Source: Thiosocius sp963759055
GTDB taxonomy: Bacteria > Pseudomonadota > Gammaproteobacteria > Chromatiales > Chromatiaceae
Direction of reading: 5' to 3'
Assembly: GCA_963759055.1 (NCBI GenBank)
Contig: CAVWYD010000003.1
Location: forward strand, 248,001 to 312,000
DNA length: 64,000 nucleotides
This document shows, piece after piece, positions 16,166 through 24,503 of the stretch (position 1 is its first letter; the number at the start of each line of letters is the position of its first letter). The notes below the pieces were generated by a model. That model was not told where the DNA came from. It ran no database searches and saw nothing but the letters and a program-made list of their open reading frames with translations. A program made the translations under genes and the position numbers.

Positions 16166-16756
16166 ATGAACAAAAAAATCTTATTCGCTCTATTGTTTTT
16201 GCCAGGCCTGGCACAGGCGGTCATCTGCAAGTCGGTGGATTCCGAAGGTGTGGTCAGCTACACCAAGGTGCCCGCTTCCGAGTGTCCTGAGCCCGTCAAA
16301 CTTCCTGCTTATTCGACTTTCGAATCACGCCCGATTCCACCAGGCGCAGAGGGTGCGAGCGTCGATCCGGCTGCCGGCGAGGTGGGCTTCGAAGGTTACA
16401 AGTCGATCAAGATCTTGCAGCCCGAGGCCGATGGCGTGGTACGCAGTAACGAGGGCAAGGTTCCCGTCACGATCGCTCTTGAACCGGCACTGCAGCAAGG
16501 CCACCGTGTCGCGCTGTACATTGATGGGAAAGCCGTGCAGGGCGCTTTCGATGGTCTGGCGATCGAACTCAGCGGTATTGAGCGTGGCACCCATAGCGTT
16601 CGCGCTAGCGTATCTGACGCCGATGGCAAGCTGTTGATCGAATCACCGGCAGTCAGTTTCACCCTGCGTCAAACGGGTCTGTTCGACAGCGTTGCGAACA
16701 CACCGGGGCTACCCATAGTAAAGCCGGTTCCGCGACCACTACCGGGTGGCCGGTGA
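16166..16756 (+). CDS. DUF4124-type secreted protein, paralogue 1
   Basis: This is a 196-residue exported protein of unknown function. A signal peptide (MNKKILFALLFLPGLAQA) leads into a DUF4124-like N-terminal module (VICKSVDSEGVVSYTKVPASECP). A middle linker carries the block GFEGYKSIKILQPEADG, and a beta-rich immunoglobulin-like domain follows (SNEGKVPVTIALEPALQ, LYIDGKAVQG, GIERGTHSVRASVSD). The C-terminus is Pro-rich. It is the first of three tandem copies between glnA and ntrB. The two cysteines of the N-terminal module are conserved in all three, suggesting a disulfide. Function is unknown; a cell-envelope role is plausible. Confidence 0.85.
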   Translation: MNKKILFALLFLPGLAQAVICKSVDSEGVVSYTKVPASECPEPVKLPAYSTFESRPIPPGAEGASVDPAAGEVGFEGYKSIKILQPEADGVVRSNEGKVPVTIALEPALQQGHRVALYIDGKAVQGAFDGLAIELSGIERGTHSVRASVSDADGKLLIESPAVSFTLRQTGLFDSVANTPGLPIVKPVPRPLPGGR

Positions 16757-16757
16757 G

Positions 16758-16786
16758 TCGCAACCATGGAGCTCCTGGGTTACTCT
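16758..16786 (+). promoter_or_regulatory. Shared promoter motif of DUF4124-type gene 2
   Basis: TCGCAA (16758-16763), 17 nt, TACTCT (16781-16786), then six nt to the ATG at 16793. The spacing is identical to that before genes 1 and 3. It starts just after the stop of gene 1, showing that each gene has its own promoter rather than forming one operon. Confidence 0.55.
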
Positions 16787-16792
16787 GAGCAC

Positions 16793-17354
16793 ATGATCAA
16801 GAGAGCCCTAATCGCTTTGTTCCTATTGCCCGGCGCTGCAAATGCCGTTATCTGCAAGACGGTCGATTCCGAGGGCGTCGTGGCTTACGCCGAGGTGCCG
16901 GCCAACGAGTGCAGGACACCGCTCAAGCTGCCCGAATACTCGCGCTACGCGCCACGGGCCGTCCAGCAGCAGGGTGCAGCCGGCGATGCTGCTGTCAAAA
17001 GACCGTGAAGCAGGTTTCGAGGGTTACGAGTCCATCGAGATCGTGAAGCCGGTGCCCGGTGAGGAGATGCTCAGCAATGAGGGCAAGGTGCCACTGGCGC
17101 TCACGCTGAAACCGGAACTGCAGCCGGGTCATCGCATCAGCGTGTTTCTCGATAACGTTCTTATCCCCGGCGGTTTCGACGGTCTGGCGATCGAGCTCAC
17201 CGGTGTCGATGTTGGTGGGCATAAAGTGCGGGCGACGGTAATGGACGACGGTGGCACGCGCCTGATCGATTCCGCGGCTGTGAAGTTTGTGCTGCGCGAG
17301 GCAGAACAGGTCGATGAGACGCCAAAGCCCACTCCGCCGCCTATCCCAGAGTAA
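16793..17354 (+). pseudogene. DUF4124-type secreted protein, paralogue 2, frameshifted
   Basis: Start at 16793 gives the signal peptide MIKRALIALFLLPGAANA and the module VICKTVDSEGVVAYAEVPANE, aligned with its neighbours. The frame breaks at the A run 16997-17000. With one A removed the reading continues AVKDREAGFEGYESIEIVKP and runs through the full immunoglobulin-like domain to a Pro-rich end at 17354, for about 186 residues. As written, translation stops at 17008. The homopolymer location makes a sequencing error likely; a real inactivating slip is the alternative. Confidence 0.8.
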
Positions 17355-17361
17355 GCGCAGG

Positions 17362-17390
17362 TCGCAAGTACGTATGGTTAGCGTTATTCT
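17362..17390 (+). promoter_or_regulatory. Shared promoter motif of DUF4124-type gene 3
   Basis: TCGCAA (17362-17367), 17 nt, TATTCT (17385-17390), then six nt to the ATG at 17397. It is the third copy of the same arrangement. Between copies the 17-nt spacers and the six-nt leaders are largely unrelated, which argues that the boxes themselves are under selection. Confidence 0.55.
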
Positions 17391-17396
17391 AAACTT

Positions 17397-17948
17397 ATGA
17401 ACAGAAAACTCTTATTCGTCTTATTGCTGCTGCCGGGTCTGGCGCATGCGGTGATCTGCAAGACGGTCGGAGAGGACGGTGTCGCCAGTTTCACTGACGT
17501 ACCGGCCGCCGAGTGCCCCCAAGGATCCAGAATCCCGGATTACTCCCGGCCCGCACCGGTTGTTGAACAGGCCGGCAGCGTCAATACGGGCGTCTCTGCC
17601 CGCCAGGTGGAGTTTGCGGGTTACGAGTCGATTGAGATCGTCAGTCCTGAGGCCGACGGGACGGTCCGCAGCAACGAGGGAAAAGTGCCGGTCGTTGTCG
17701 AACTCGAGCCGGGGCTTCAGCAAAGCCATTTCATCACCGCCTATCTGGACGGAAAGGCCTACCGCGGGCGCTACGGTAGCAGCCAGGTCGAGTTGACCGG
17801 AGTCGATCGGGGTACCCACACACTCCGCGTGAAGGTCTCCGACACGCAAGGGCAAGACCTTGATCGAATCACCGCCGGTTACGTCCTTCACGCTGCAGAG
17901 ATCGCCTTCGAGGATCACGGATCGGCGAAGTCGGCTACCGGACGATGA
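17397..17948 (+). CDS. DUF4124-type secreted protein, paralogue 3
   Basis: The 183-residue exported protein has a signal peptide (MNRKLLFVLLLLPGLAHA), the cysteine-containing module VICKTVGEDGVASFTDVPAAE and the shared block FAGYESIEIVSPEADGTVRS. An immunoglobulin-like domain with GVDRGTHTLRVKVSD follows. It is as diverged from copies 1 and 2 as they are from each other, so the triplication is not recent. A copy of the 15-bp CCGGTAGTyGACCGG repeat follows the stop. Function is unknown. Confidence 0.83.
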   Translation: MNRKLLFVLLLLPGLAHAVICKTVGEDGVASFTDVPAAECPQGSRIPDYSRPAPVVEQAGSVNTGVSARQVEFAGYESIEIVSPEADGTVRSNEGKVPVVVELEPGLQQSHFITAYLDGKAYRGRYGSSQVELTGVDRGTHTLRVKVSDTQGQDLDRITAGYVLHAAEIAFEDHGSAKSATGR

Positions 17949-17983
17949 TTTACCAGGCAGTTAGAAGCAGAGGTCCGTGGCCT

Positions 17984-17998
17984 CCGGTAGTTGACCGG
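17984..17998. repeat. 15-bp direct repeat, right of the DUF4124 trio
   Basis: CCGGTAGTTGACCGG differs at one position from the copy at 16026-16040. It may mark the boundaries of a duplicated or inserted segment, or be a repeated regulatory site. Confidence 0.45.
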
Positions 17999-18323
17999 GC
18001 TCCACAGTGACGATACGATTTTCCCTATCAGTCGGAATGATGTACAAAGGGACCAGTAGAGGCCGACGTGGACTTGGGAGGTGGAAGTTGGTGGTGAGCC
18101 TTGCGCAGGAAGCGCTTAGCTTTGTCAGTCAAGGTGAATACGGGCGGTCTCGAGTTCAAGAAAACCAGCACAGTGTGTCGGGCATCCAGTCGTACGGGCA
18201 CCTCCGACTGCACCGGACTACACGCCGCCCCCGCGCAGATTACACACCGCCGCAAGGCGGCATCTCGACCACTCCCGGCCAGACCAACCCGGCCTTCACA
18301 CCAAAGTACACACCCTAGCCCTT

Positions 18324-18360
18324 TGCACTAAACTGGTGCACATGGGCGCATTTGGTGCGC
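18324..18360. promoter_or_regulatory. NtrC-binding sites upstream of ntrB
   Basis: TGCACTAAACTGGTGCA (18324-18340) matches the NtrC consensus TGCACC-N5-GGTGCA at 11 of 12 defined positions. A second dyad, GCGCATTTGGTGCGC (18346-18360), has the same half-site spacing, and a half-site TGCACC follows near 18375. The sites are about 125-155 bp upstream of ntrB and suggest autoregulation of ntrBC, as at E. coli glnL. Confidence 0.65.
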
Positions 18361-18480
18361 TTGTGTGGCGGCCTGTGCACCTGGGTGGCGGGTAAGCCAT
18401 TGATTCGAACCCCAGAAAGGTGAGGGATAGCGCGCTTTCGGGGCATTGCTGACTGGCCCGAACCTTGCTTCCCAGCTGGT

Positions 18481-19590
18481 ATGCAGGCCGCCATGAAACC
18501 CCTGTCACTGCTGAGCACCAGCGTACTGGACAATCTCGCCTCGGGCGTGATCGTGTTCGACCTGGGGCTGCGCGTGAATTATGTCAACCAGACCGCCGAG
18601 ATGCTGCTCGGCGTCAGTGCGAAACACGTGCTCGGTGAACTCCCGGCAAGCTGGATGGCCTGTCACGGCGAGGCGGTCATCGACCTGATCCGGGCGTCCG
18701 CCATCGGCTCGCCGATCACCAAGCGAGGCGTGGTCCTCGCCACCGATCGCGGCGAGGTCACCGTCGACTGCACGGTGACCCCCATCCTGGACGAAGACGG
18801 CACCCGGTTCACGATTGTGGAACTGCAGCAGGTCGACCGGCGTATCCGTATCAGCCGCGAGGAACGCCTGATCACGCAGCAGGTACTGACGCGTGATGTG
18901 GTCCGGGGACTGGCGCATGAGATCAAGAACCCACTCGGCGGTCTGCGTGGCGCGGCCCAATTGCTCGAGGCTGAACTGGAAAGTGCGGAACTCAAGGAAT
19001 ACACCCACATCATCATCCAGGAGTCCGACCGCCTGCAGGAGCTGCTCAACCGCATGCTCGGCCCCAACCGGCGCCCCAGTTACGCAGCGGTCAACATCCA
19101 TAACGTGCTCGAACGCGTGCGCACCCTGGTCCTGGCGGAGACCCGCGAAAGGATCAAGATCGTGCGTGACTACGATCCGAGTATCCCGGAACTGATCGGC
19201 GACAGTGACCAGCTCATCCAGGCGATCCTGAATATCGTGCGCAACGCCAGCCGTGTATTGGAAGACGGTGGCACAGTGACTCTGCAGACGCGGATCCAGC
19301 GCCAGCTGACCATCGGCAATGCACGTTACCGGCTCGCGGCGCAGATCGACATCATCGACGACGGTCCCGGGATCCCGCCGGAGATCGCCGACACACTGTT
19401 TTTCCCCATGGTTACCGCCGGTACCGGCGGCATGGGGCTGGGCCTGTCGATCGCTCAATCGCTGATCAATCAGCACAAGGGCCTGATCGAGTGCACCAGC
19501 CGCAAGGGCAAGACCATTTTCACCATATTTTTACCGCTCGGTGATGACATCAGCACCGCGAGGGATAAGGAGAACAATCCCAGTGACTGA
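18481..19590 (+). CDS. glnL: Nitrogen regulation sensor histidine kinase NtrB
   Basis: NtrB phosphorylates or dephosphorylates NtrC according to the PII signal. The 369-residue product starts with a PAS-like sensor domain (LDNLASGVIVFDLGLRVNYV). It then has the phospho-acceptor H-box GLAHEIKNPLGGLRGAAQLL (His near residue 146), the N-box NIVRNAS and the ATP-lid motifs DDGPGIP and GGMGLGLSIAQ. There are no membrane helices, as expected for this cytoplasmic kinase. The gene overlaps ntrC by 8 bp. Confidence 0.96.
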   Translation: MQAAMKPLSLLSTSVLDNLASGVIVFDLGLRVNYVNQTAEMLLGVSAKHVLGELPASWMACHGEAVIDLIRASAIGSPITKRGVVLATDRGEVTVDCTVTPILDEDGTRFTIVELQQVDRRIRISREERLITQQVLTRDVVRGLAHEIKNPLGGLRGAAQLLEAELESAELKEYTHIIIQESDRLQELLNRMLGPNRRPSYAAVNIHNVLERVRTLVLAETRERIKIVRDYDPSIPELIGDSDQLIQAILNIVRNASRVLEDGGTVTLQTRIQRQLTIGNARYRLAAQIDIIDDGPGIPPEIADTLFFPMVTAGTGGMGLGLSIAQSLINQHKGLIECTSRKGKTIFTIFLPLGDDISTARDKENNPSD

Positions 19591-21001
19591 AGCTAACCAG
19601 GTATGGGTCATCGATGATGACCGTTCCATTCGTTGGGTACTCGAAAAGGCCCTGACCAAGGCGGGCATGCAGGTCACCAGTTTTTCCAGTGCGAACGGGG
19701 TCATGGAGGCACTGGAGCGTGGCCAGCCGGAGGTGGTGGTCTCGGACGTGCGCATGCCCGGCATGGATGGATTCGCGCTGATGGAAAAGATCAAGGCGAC
19801 CTATCCCGAGTTGCCGGTGATCATCATGACGGCGCATTCGGATCTCGACAGTGCGGTCTCGGCCTACCACAGTGGTGCATTCGAATATCTGCCGAAACCT
19901 TTCGATATCACGGAGGCCGTCGAACAGGTGCAGCGTGCCTGCAAACTGCGGCTTGAGACGCGGGCCAGTGCGGGGCACGAGGCCGTGGCGGGAACCGAGA
20001 TTATCGGTGCGGCGCCGGCGATGCAGGAGGTGTTTCGGGCGATCGGGCGCCTGGCGCGCTCCAACATTACGGTGTTGATCAATGGTGAGTCGGGTACCGG
20101 CAAGGAGCTGGTTGCCGACGCCTTGCACAAGCACAGTCCGCGCGCAGAGGGACCATTCATTGCGCTGAACATGGCGGCCATCCCCCATGATCTTCTGGAG
20201 TCTGAGCTTTTCGGGCATGAGAAAGGGGCTTTCACCGGCGCCCAATCGCGACGGACAGGGCGTTTCGAACAGGCCGACGGCGGCACGCTTTTTCTTGACG
20301 AGATTGGCGACATGCCGGCCGAGTTACAGACCCGGTTGTTGCGGGTGCTCGCCGATGGTGAGTTCTACCGGGTCGGAGGTCACGAGGCGGTCAAGGCAGA
20401 TGTGCGTATCATCGCGGCCACGCATCAGGACCTCGAGCAACTGGTACGCGATGGGCGCTTCCGCGAGGACCTTTTCCATCGTATCAACGTGATTCGTGTG
20501 CACCTGCCGGCGTTGCGCGAACGTCGCGAGGACATCCCGCTGCTGATGGAGCACTTCCTCAAGCGCGCGGCGACGGAGCTGGGGGTGGAAACCAAGACCC
20601 TGTTGCCGGATACGGTGGCTGAACTCAAATCACTGGAATGGCGCGGCAATGTGCGCCAGCTGGAAAACACCGCACGCTGGCTCACGGTCATGGCATCCGG
20701 GCGCGAGATCCATTGCGAGGATCTGCCCCCGGAACTGCATCGTGAACACGACCCGCAGGCTGCGGATGGAGACTGGCGGTCAACCCTGCGCAGCTGGATA
20801 CGCAGCAGTCTGGCGGCGGGAAAAGTGGGCTTGCTCGATCAGGCAATGCCGGAATTCGAGACCATCATGATCGAGACCGCGCTCGAATTCACCGGCGGAC
20901 GCAAACAGGATGCGGCGCGACTGCTGGGATGGGGGCGCAATACCCTGACCCGCAAGATCAAGGAGCTGGGCCTGGAAGACGAACATCGCGAGGCCGGTTG
21001 A
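19583..21001 (+). CDS. glnG: Nitrogen regulation response regulator NtrC
   Basis: NtrC is the sigma54-dependent activator of nitrogen-limitation genes. I start at the GTG at 19583, because AAGGAG (19567-19572) sits at the right distance and the product then begins TEANQVWVIDDDRSIRWVL. This gives 472 residues, the family length. The receiver domain has VVVSDVRMPGMDG with the phospho-Asp near residue 54. The AAA+ domain shows Walker A GESGTGKE and the sigma54-contact loop GAFTGA. The Fis-type HTH is AARLLGWGRNTLTRKIKEL. Its likely targets here are glnA and ntrBC itself. Confidence 0.97.
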   Translation: MTEANQVWVIDDDRSIRWVLEKALTKAGMQVTSFSSANGVMEALERGQPEVVVSDVRMPGMDGFALMEKIKATYPELPVIIMTAHSDLDSAVSAYHSGAFEYLPKPFDITEAVEQVQRACKLRLETRASAGHEAVAGTEIIGAAPAMQEVFRAIGRLARSNITVLINGESGTGKELVADALHKHSPRAEGPFIALNMAAIPHDLLESELFGHEKGAFTGAQSRRTGRFEQADGGTLFLDEIGDMPAELQTRLLRVLADGEFYRVGGHEAVKADVRIIAATHQDLEQLVRDGRFREDLFHRINVIRVHLPALRERREDIPLLMEHFLKRAATELGVETKTLLPDTVAELKSLEWRGNVRQLENTARWLTVMASGREIHCEDLPPELHREHDPQAADGDWRSTLRSWIRSSLAAGKVGLLDQAMPEFETIMIETALEFTGGRKQDAARLLGWGRNTLTRKIKELGLEDEHREAG

Positions 21002-21004
21002 GCC

Positions 21005-21170
21005 TAGCAGTTTGTCCGACTTAACACTGTTTGGCTGCAAATCCCCGGATAGCGATCAACTCCCCTTATCCTCCTCGTCAAATAGCCGGGCTATTCTCCT
21101 CAGACGATAAGCCGATTTGATTTGCTCCCAGTGATTTTCGCCGCAAACGGTCAAGTCCGACAGACTGCTA
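21005..21170. repeat. 166-bp palindromic MITE-like element between convergent genes
   Basis: The outer 18 bp are inverted copies with two mismatches (TAGCAGTTTGTCCGACTT at 21005-21022, and the reverse complement TAGCAGTCTGTCGGACTT at 21153-21170). Similarity continues at a lower level along both arms to a perfect central dyad, AATAGCC-G-GGCTATT (21081-21095), whose centre coincides with that of the whole element. It fills the space between the ntrC stop and the stop codon of the convergent membrane-protein gene, which lies inside the right end. It encodes nothing. It could be a miniature transposon derivative and could serve as a bidirectional terminator. Confidence 0.7.
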
Positions 21171-22424
21171 ACCGACCAGAAAGGCCGCCACCGCTCCAGA
21201 CAATGCCAGGGCACCGGTGATCGGAATCATCGTCCGTCGCATCGATGGTGCGCCGAGCCAGATCGCCATGCCGCACTTGACCATGGTGTTGGATATCACC
21301 GCAATGACGATCGTTCGCGCGGCCGGTCCGGCGCTGGCCGGGTCCTGCTGGGCGAGATGGGCCATCGACAGGGCGATGGCGTCGACATCGGTCAGCCCGG
21401 CCAGTGCCCCGGCCAGATACAGCCCGGTGTTTCCGAAATAAACCTGGGCAACTTTGGCAACGAAGATGACCACGGCGAACAGGGCGCCGAACTTGATCGC
21501 GTCTCCAAGCTCGAAAGGGTTGTGACCGGACTCCACTTCCGCCTTCTCGGTACTGCGTCCGCGGCGCCAGAGCAGGAAACAGATCACCAGGCTTACAACG
21601 CCCATAATCACCATTCCCAGCGCCAGGTCTTTGGCCAGGGAGAGATTCACGACCCCGACCTCCACCACCACCCGGAAAAACATCACCGTCCAGGCCAACA
21701 GGATGGCCAGCGCCAAAACCGGTGCCAGACCGGGTTCGACGCGACTGCGTTGAGAAAAGCTGAGGGTAACCGCGGTACTGGATACCAGGCCGCCCAGCAG
21801 ACCGGTGATCCCGAGCCCATGCTCTCGGCCCACCACCTTCACCAGGATGTAGCCGAAGAAATTGAGCCCCGCGATCAGCACCACCATCAACCAGGTCTTG
21901 TAGGGATTGATGACCTCGAGGCCGGTCGGGCCGAAGTTCGTGTTCGGGACCAGCGGCAATATGATCAGCGTGATGATGGCAAACTTGAGCGTTGCCTCCA
22001 CGTCCGAGGGTTCGATCCGTTTGGCGAGATTGTGCAGCCAGCCTTTCAGCGCAAGAAGCAGCATCGCGGCGACTGCGACGGCACCCGCAACTCCTACCTG
22101 ATCCCAGGCACACAGGCTGCCGATGAAGAAAGTGAGCAGGACGGAAATTTCGGTCGTGGCGCCGATACTGCCGCCCTTCGCTGTCACGGAATATGCGACC
22201 GCCACCAACGCCACGACCGCAACAAAAACCACTCCGACGATCCAGGGCAGTCCCGCCTGACTACCCGCAAACACGGAAGTCGCGCCGAGTAACGCCACCA
22301 GGGCGAAGGTCCGAACACCGGCAAAGGTCCTTTCCTCGCCCCGGGTGCGCTCGCGTTCGAGGCCGATCAACATGCCCAGGCCAAGCGCCGCGCCGAACTG
22401 CCACGCCGTGTTGAGTTCCATCAT
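21168..22424 (-). CDS. MgtC/SapB-DUF4010 family membrane protein
   Basis: This 418-residue polytopic membrane protein has the MgtC-like N-terminal block (FGAALGLGMLIGLERERTRG) and the long DUF4010 C-terminal region (LAGALAGLTDVDAIALSMA, NTMVKCGMAIWLG). About 12 hydrophobic helices are visible. Members of this family are widespread, but their substrate is unsettled; magnesium-related and other transport roles have been proposed. It is convergent with ntrC, and its stop codon lies in the end of the palindromic element. It appears to be transcribed alone. Confidence 0.85.
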   Translation of the reverse strand: MMELNTAWQFGAALGLGMLIGLERERTRGEERTFAGVRTFALVALLGATSVFAGSQAGLPWIVGVVFVAVVALVAVAYSVTAKGGSIGATTEISVLLTFFIGSLCAWDQVGVAGAVAVAAMLLLALKGWLHNLAKRIEPSDVEATLKFAIITLIILPLVPNTNFGPTGLEVINPYKTWLMVVLIAGLNFFGYILVKVVGREHGLGITGLLGGLVSSTAVTLSFSQRSRVEPGLAPVLALAILLAWTVMFFRVVVEVGVVNLSLAKDLALGMVIMGVVSLVICFLLWRRGRSTEKAEVESGHNPFELGDAIKFGALFAVVIFVAKVAQVYFGNTGLYLAGALAGLTDVDAIALSMAHLAQQDPASAGPAARTIVIAVISNTMVKCGMAIWLGAPSMRRTMIPITGALALSGAVAAFLVG

Positions 22425-22521
22425 CTATCGGGCCTCTGGGTTACCTCTGTAAAGTAAAGCTGATTCAGTGCGCCGGGCCGCCGTATAATCGCGTGCTCTG
22501 ACTACCGAGGTCTGCTCGCCG

Positions 22522-22920
22522 ATGGACAGTACCAGCATCGAACTGCCGGGTTCGAATATAGTCGCCGTGAAGGTCGATGGTGACACAGTACGTATAGAAT
22601 TCGAACCAGCCTACCTGGTCAAAAGCATGACCGGGTCTGTTGAGCGCACCCGCTGGCGTCAGAACGGCGCCCTGGTCTTCGAGGACGCGGAACTTGATGA
22701 CGATGCTCCCCTCCCCGAGTTTCCTGTGCAATGCACGGGGGGCGATGTCGGTGAGAATGTCTACACCTACCGCGACATGATCCCGGTGCCACTGGAAAGT
22801 CGAGGGCATGCGCATTGTGCGCTGAAGGCCGGGGACCGGGTGGTGAGGATCTCCGCGCGGGGGGTTCACCTCGATATGCACGACGTGCCTAAATACATCG
22901 AACACCTGAGATCGGAATAA
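22522..22920 (+). CDS. Hypothetical protein
   Basis: The 132-residue product is soluble, acidic and predicted to be mostly beta-strand (VAVKVDGDTVRIEFEPAYL, GDRVVRISARGVHL), with two cysteines and no signal peptide. I do not recognise its family. It reads from an ATG in a gap between divergent and convergent neighbours, so it should have its own promoter in 22425-22521. Codon composition looks like that of the neighbouring genes, which supports a real gene. Confidence 0.65.
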   Translation: MDSTSIELPGSNIVAVKVDGDTVRIEFEPAYLVKSMTGSVERTRWRQNGALVFEDAELDDDAPLPEFPVQCTGGDVGENVYTYRDMIPVPLESRGHAHCALKAGDRVVRISARGVHLDMHDVPKYIEHLRSE

Positions 22921-23130
22921 ATCTCTCCGACGTCTCCGATGACTCTTGCCGCATATCGTGGGTTTTACAGAACGCTGCATGAGCAGCAACAAGGTCCTGG
23001 AAGACCCGCCAAATCAAAAGCAACCACCACCGGGACGCCTATTCCGGCGTTTTAGCGGCAGCCGGCGCCACTATTTCCGTGTTGATAGCGCAATTGCACC
23101 CCGGATGCCCCACCTTGGGTGTCTCCCGGG

Positions 23131-24393
23131 TTAGGCAATCAGCAGAGCCTCGATCTTTTCGATCACCTGGTCGGCCGCTTCGACTATCTTGACCCCGAGC
23201 TCGGGCCCGCACGACTCCAGGCCGAGGCGCCGGAATGCGGGGATTTCCTTGATAGCCGGCTTCCGCCGGCTGCGTGCGCCGCCGATCGTGGCATGCCATT
23301 CCGCCACCAGGAGGATATCCGTGTAATCGGCGACGGCGGAGCCGTTATAGCTCCACTGGTTGCACCTGGCGGCAGCCTCGACAATCTCCTTCGGCAGGCC
23401 CCACATGGAGAGCAGGATACGGCCCAGTTCGGCGCGATTGTCGTGAACCACGTTGTCCAGCGCGGTACTGTCGGCGAGATCCTGATGACGGTCCGCGTAA
23501 CCGAGCAACACCGGTTCGGCTATGGCGTGCATCAGCCCGATGAGGGCCGCATAGTCCGGGTCGAAGCGTTCGCTCATCCTTGCAAGGACGGCACAGATGG
23601 CGGATACGCGCATGGTGCGTTTCCACCAGTCACGCATGCGCTCGCGTACCACTGTCGATTCGGTCCGCAGTGATTCGCGCATGACACAGTTGATAGCCAG
23701 GGCGTGTGTCTGTTCCGCGCCAAGCTGCTCAACCGCCTGTTTGCTGCTGTGCAGCGCAACCCGGTCCGGCCGCGCCGCTTTGGCTGCACGCAGAACCTTT
23801 AGCGTCAGCGCCGGACAGATAGAAAGAATGCTGGCAAGGCGCGCGGTATCGGTACCCAGCGGCCCCAGTGAACGTCCCACCCGGAGCGCGATGTCGGGAT
23901 CCGAGGGCACGACGATACGACCACGATTGAGATCGTGGAAGACATCGAACATCAGCGGATGACTGGCACTGTCATCGATCAGTTCGTTGGGTTCACTGAC
24001 CAGATAACTGTCGGCGACCAACACCGAGTTGGCATGGCGCTGATCAGAATAAGAGTCGAGCAGCCTTTGCTCGACCAGCAGACAGTCCACCTCCGTGCGC
24101 GCCGTGACCCGATAACGCGATGGCCGCAGACAGGAAACCGGCCCCAGCGCAGCCGCATCCGTATGCCGCACGATACGCACGGCCCCGTCCTCGGCGACCA
24201 GTTCGAGTTCTCCCTTGAGCAGAAAAAGCAGCCGGGTATCCTCGCTGCCCAACTCGAGCACGCAGCCCCCCGGGCGTACGTGGCGCATGTCGGCAGCGCG
24301 TGCCAGTTCGGTCAGTTGCTGTTCATCCAGGCTGGAAAGCCGCTCGAGTCTGCGCAGCGCAGAATTGATGGATGGGTCGTTCCCCAATGACAT
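23131..24393 (-). CDS. Cyclic-nucleotide-binding-like plus HDOD domain protein, copy 1
   Basis: The N-terminal 130 or so residues resemble a cNMP-binding beta barrel (LTELARAADMRHVRPGGCVL, FLLKGELELVAEDGAVRIV). A HDOD domain follows (ILSICPALTLKVLRAAKAAR, YAALIGLMHAIAEPVLLGYA), a degenerate HD phosphohydrolase fold used in signalling. I start at 24393 (MSLGNDPSINS); an in-frame ATG at 24423 is possible. It is a diverged paralogue of the next gene upstream, from which it is separated by 110 bp on the same strand. The pair probably arose by tandem duplication and may respond to the same ligand. The role is not known. Confidence 0.82.
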   Translation of the reverse strand: MSLGNDPSINSALRRLERLSSLDEQQLTELARAADMRHVRPGGCVLELGSEDTRLLFLLKGELELVAEDGAVRIVRHTDAAALGPVSCLRPSRYRVTARTEVDCLLVEQRLLDSYSDQRHANSVLVADSYLVSEPNELIDDSASHPLMFDVFHDLNRGRIVVPSDPDIALRVGRSLGPLGTDTARLASILSICPALTLKVLRAAKAARPDRVALHSSKQAVEQLGAEQTHALAINCVMRESLRTESTVVRERMRDWWKRTMRVSAICAVLARMSERFDPDYAALIGLMHAIAEPVLLGYADRHQDLADSTALDNVVHDNRAELGRILLSMWGLPKEIVEAAARCNQWSYNGSAVADYTDILLVAEWHATIGGARSRRKPAIKEIPAFRRLGLESCGPELGVKIVEAADQVIEKIEALLIA

Positions 24394-24503
24394 GCCGCAA
24401 TTCCCAGGCGTCCTGACCGCCATCTCCAGTCCAAAGCCGGGATGGTATCTCCGACGGGGGCGGCTTGGCTATGCATACTCGCCAGGTCCGAGTGCGGTCG
24501 GGA

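Larger units (their letters stand above)
17949..18480. other. Gene-free region upstream of ntrB
   Basis: About 530 bp without a frame I would call coding; one frame of 103 codons (18007-18318) has a low-complexity composition and no recognisable features. The right end holds NtrC-type sites (18324-18360). A tRNA-like T-loop string near 18403-18418 has no matching stems. Confidence 0.5.

Noticed and set aside
18007..18318. 103-codon frame upstream of ntrB
   Set aside because: Arg/Thr/Pro-rich low-complexity sequence, no ribosome-binding site or family match, and it lies in a regulatory region.
18400..18425. tRNA-like T-loop string (complement of GATTCGAACCC)
   Set aside because: The flanking bases do not form the T-stem, and no acceptor, D or anticodon arms can be folded around it.
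21357..22292. 311-codon plus-strand open frame rich in His, Gln and Asp
   Set aside because: It is antisense to the MgtC/DUF4010 gene; the composition reflects the complement of hydrophobic codons.
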